From contig JAHQIW010003666.1 of the NCBI GenBank assembly GCA_019055375.1, forward strand, positions 143,587 through 207,586: a stretch of DNA of 64,000 bases, in the 5' to 3' direction. Shown here one piece after another: positions 62,227 through 64,000 of the stretch. Each line of letters begins with the position of its first letter. Positions within the stretch are counted from its first letter, which is position 1. Under the pieces are notes generated by a model. The model had not been told where the DNA came from, did not search any database, and saw only the letters and a program-made list of their open reading frames with translations. Both the position numbers and the translations under genes were made by a program. The DNA comes from Parelaphostrongylus tenuis. Taxonomy: Eukaryota; Nematoda; Chromadorea; Rhabditida; Metastrongylidae.

Positions 62227-64000
62227 CTCGTCCTTCTACTAATAATGATTCTCAGTCATGTTTTCTCAAATGATCAAAGTGAAAGCGAGAATTTCGGTCC
62301 TAGTATTCACTAATCAGTAGTAGATTTAATTTTGGACCGCCGAGAAAAACTCTGAAGTAATGCAAAATGGTTTGTGATGATCAGAGATAATCCGCTATAT
62401 ACATGAAGAATATAAAGAACGATTTAATGCGTATCAAATAGAACGTATGCCTACACATTGCGTGTACTAGATTCATTCCATTTTACAAGCAGGTCTTATG
62501 GATTCGTTAAATGATTCCGTTCACAATTCTATCCTGTCACGGTTATCCACTGAGGTCGTCGAGCAAGCGCATGATTTTCGGCAAAGTAGGAGATAAAGCA
62601 GGACTTGCGTTGATTTGAACATGATATATGATGATCGAGCGTGCGTTATCTGTATGTCCAGGATAGCAGGGTCAGACATTGTTAGAACGTCACAACAGAA
62701 TACAGCTATCCTTTGTGAAATAACGAAAATCTTTTTGTTTTTGATTGAATATTTCAAGAATGACAGCAAATTTCTAGTGCCAACAGCAGATCTATGATAT
62801 CTCAACTACTACAAATGGACGACATAATCAGCTGAATCCAAAAATGAATATCATGGAGATAAGTAGTCTTTCGTTGCCGTAAGACAACTCAAAACTTCTT
62901 CTTTTTGTGGTCCTTCTGGGACGTATTTTCTGTTATTTCTTGACTACAAAAAAAAAGTCATCTGCGTAATGTTATGTGTCACATTTTCGCCGTACGGAAC
63001 AAGTGCCTTACTCAAATACTACCTGAGCAATGAACACCTATTCACTATCATTCAACGCGTAGCTAGTTTCACGTATGACTGAAGCATGTAGAGAGGAAAT
63101 TCATTTAGAATTTTACGTATGACTATAAGCGACAGTTTCTTGTCAGCTCTGTTCTTAAGCTTGGAAGTCTAGTCTTTATCTTCAGTGTGGATGTGAAAGG
63201 AAACTTCTGAGCTACGCACAGCAAGCGGATACACGATGGGAAAAGACGAACGCATTGATTCTTCACGTTGAGGCTGAATAGAAATCGGTTCCTAAAACAT
63301 CACTCCGCTACTTGGTAAGCAACCGTCAATTATGTTGTATATATCCATGAGAATTCCTTATTATCGGTAGGTAATCATTAGTTTTCCCATATGAATTGAC
63401 ACGTTGAGTGTGACCATTTTAGTCGAGAAGTGCTGCACTCCAAAAGATTTGGCTCGCTGCTAACACGATGCACTCACACCGCAATGGTGATCGAAATTTT
63501 ATGGTGTTTTTAGTTAAAATTACGAACGTGTTCTAAGTATGACAGCCTTGTTTAACCCGAAATATGATACGGTTTGAATTTACAGAGAGCATTACATAAC
63601 ATTTCTTTGGTGTTCATAATGGATAGACAGTTCTAATGCACTGACTTCTATAAGAAGGGGAATTGAAGTATACTGTATCGAATTCGTCTTTGTCACTCGA
63701 TAATAGGTTTATGGGCTTCGGCATACGATATCAGATTTATCGGCCTCTTCATTTTTAACAATTCGTAGATGACTACATGAATACATATTTATTGTACAAA
63801 TAGAAAAAGACGACAAATGCGTATTCACTCAGTTTTCATATAGAAACTCTTCAAATAGTGAATAATTTGGCTTATTGCAAGTTTCACATCGCTTATGCTT
63901 CTTGAGCGTTGGACTTAATATATCCCAGGTTTCACTCCTTTCCTTCCTCCGCGAACATGAATTCTCTGTGAGCTTTACTTTTTCCGACATCTTTTCCACT
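62227..64000. other. Right end, nothing recognised
   Basis: Short open frames only. No repeat family, RNA gene or conserved motif was recognised. Confidence 0.5.

Noticed and set aside
62615..62797. CVICM motif suggesting a RING finger
   Set aside because: A single Cys-x2-Cys without the remaining ligands; the opposite strand is equally open.
1..64000. CRISPR array, bacterial operon, phage or rRNA features
   Set aside because: No regularly spaced repeats, ribosome binding sites or rRNA motifs; spliced genes and SINE/LINE content show a eukaryotic genome.

Overview
The window looks like nuclear DNA of a clade V (strongylid, hookworm-like) nematode. The evidence is small exons scattered through introns of 50 bp to 14 kb, TTTTCAG/TTTCTAG-type acceptors, three gene starts where such an acceptor sits 0-6 bases before the ATG (as at spliced-leader sites), an RTE-type LINE, and many tRNA-derived short repeats. 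The species is inferred; there is no rRNA or mitochondrial marker.

Three conserved genes lie head to tail on the + strand. (1) 2.3-35.4 kb: an RBR E3 ubiquitin ligase of the RNF19 family. I assembled 23 exons by translating and matching intron phases; they join into one open frame of 863 codons including stop, with RING1, IBR, RING2, two membrane segments and a Ser-rich tail. Introns hold nearly all of its 33 kb; one is 13.8 kb long. (2) 36.6-42.0 kb: a DTWD1-type tRNA-uridine aminocarboxypropyltransferase (six exons, 248 aa). (3) 42.5-48.4 kb: mitochondrial GatC, the small subunit of the Glu-tRNA(Gln) amidotransferase (four exons, 166 aa), ending just before an AATAAA. Genes 2 and 3 both serve tRNA chemistry, are 437 bp apart and might be co-transcribed.

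From 48.4 to 56.8 kb I see only exon-like fragments (a signal-peptide first exon at 51.3 kb is the best). From 56.8 to 61.5 kb there is a nearly intact RTE element with one in-frame stop, cut off before its 3' end, followed by a second decayed copy. At 61.8-62.2 kb two phase-matched exons encode an Arg/Ser-rich segment. The last 1.7 kb appears empty.

Introns and flanks are packed with repeats: at least three tRNA-derived SINE families (the commonest with about 18 copies), a TTAA-flanked MITE with two copies (both nested in other repeats), several foldback elements with long inverted arms, an unclassified dispersed repeat with three copies, and 3' fragments of the RTE element beside TA microsatellites.
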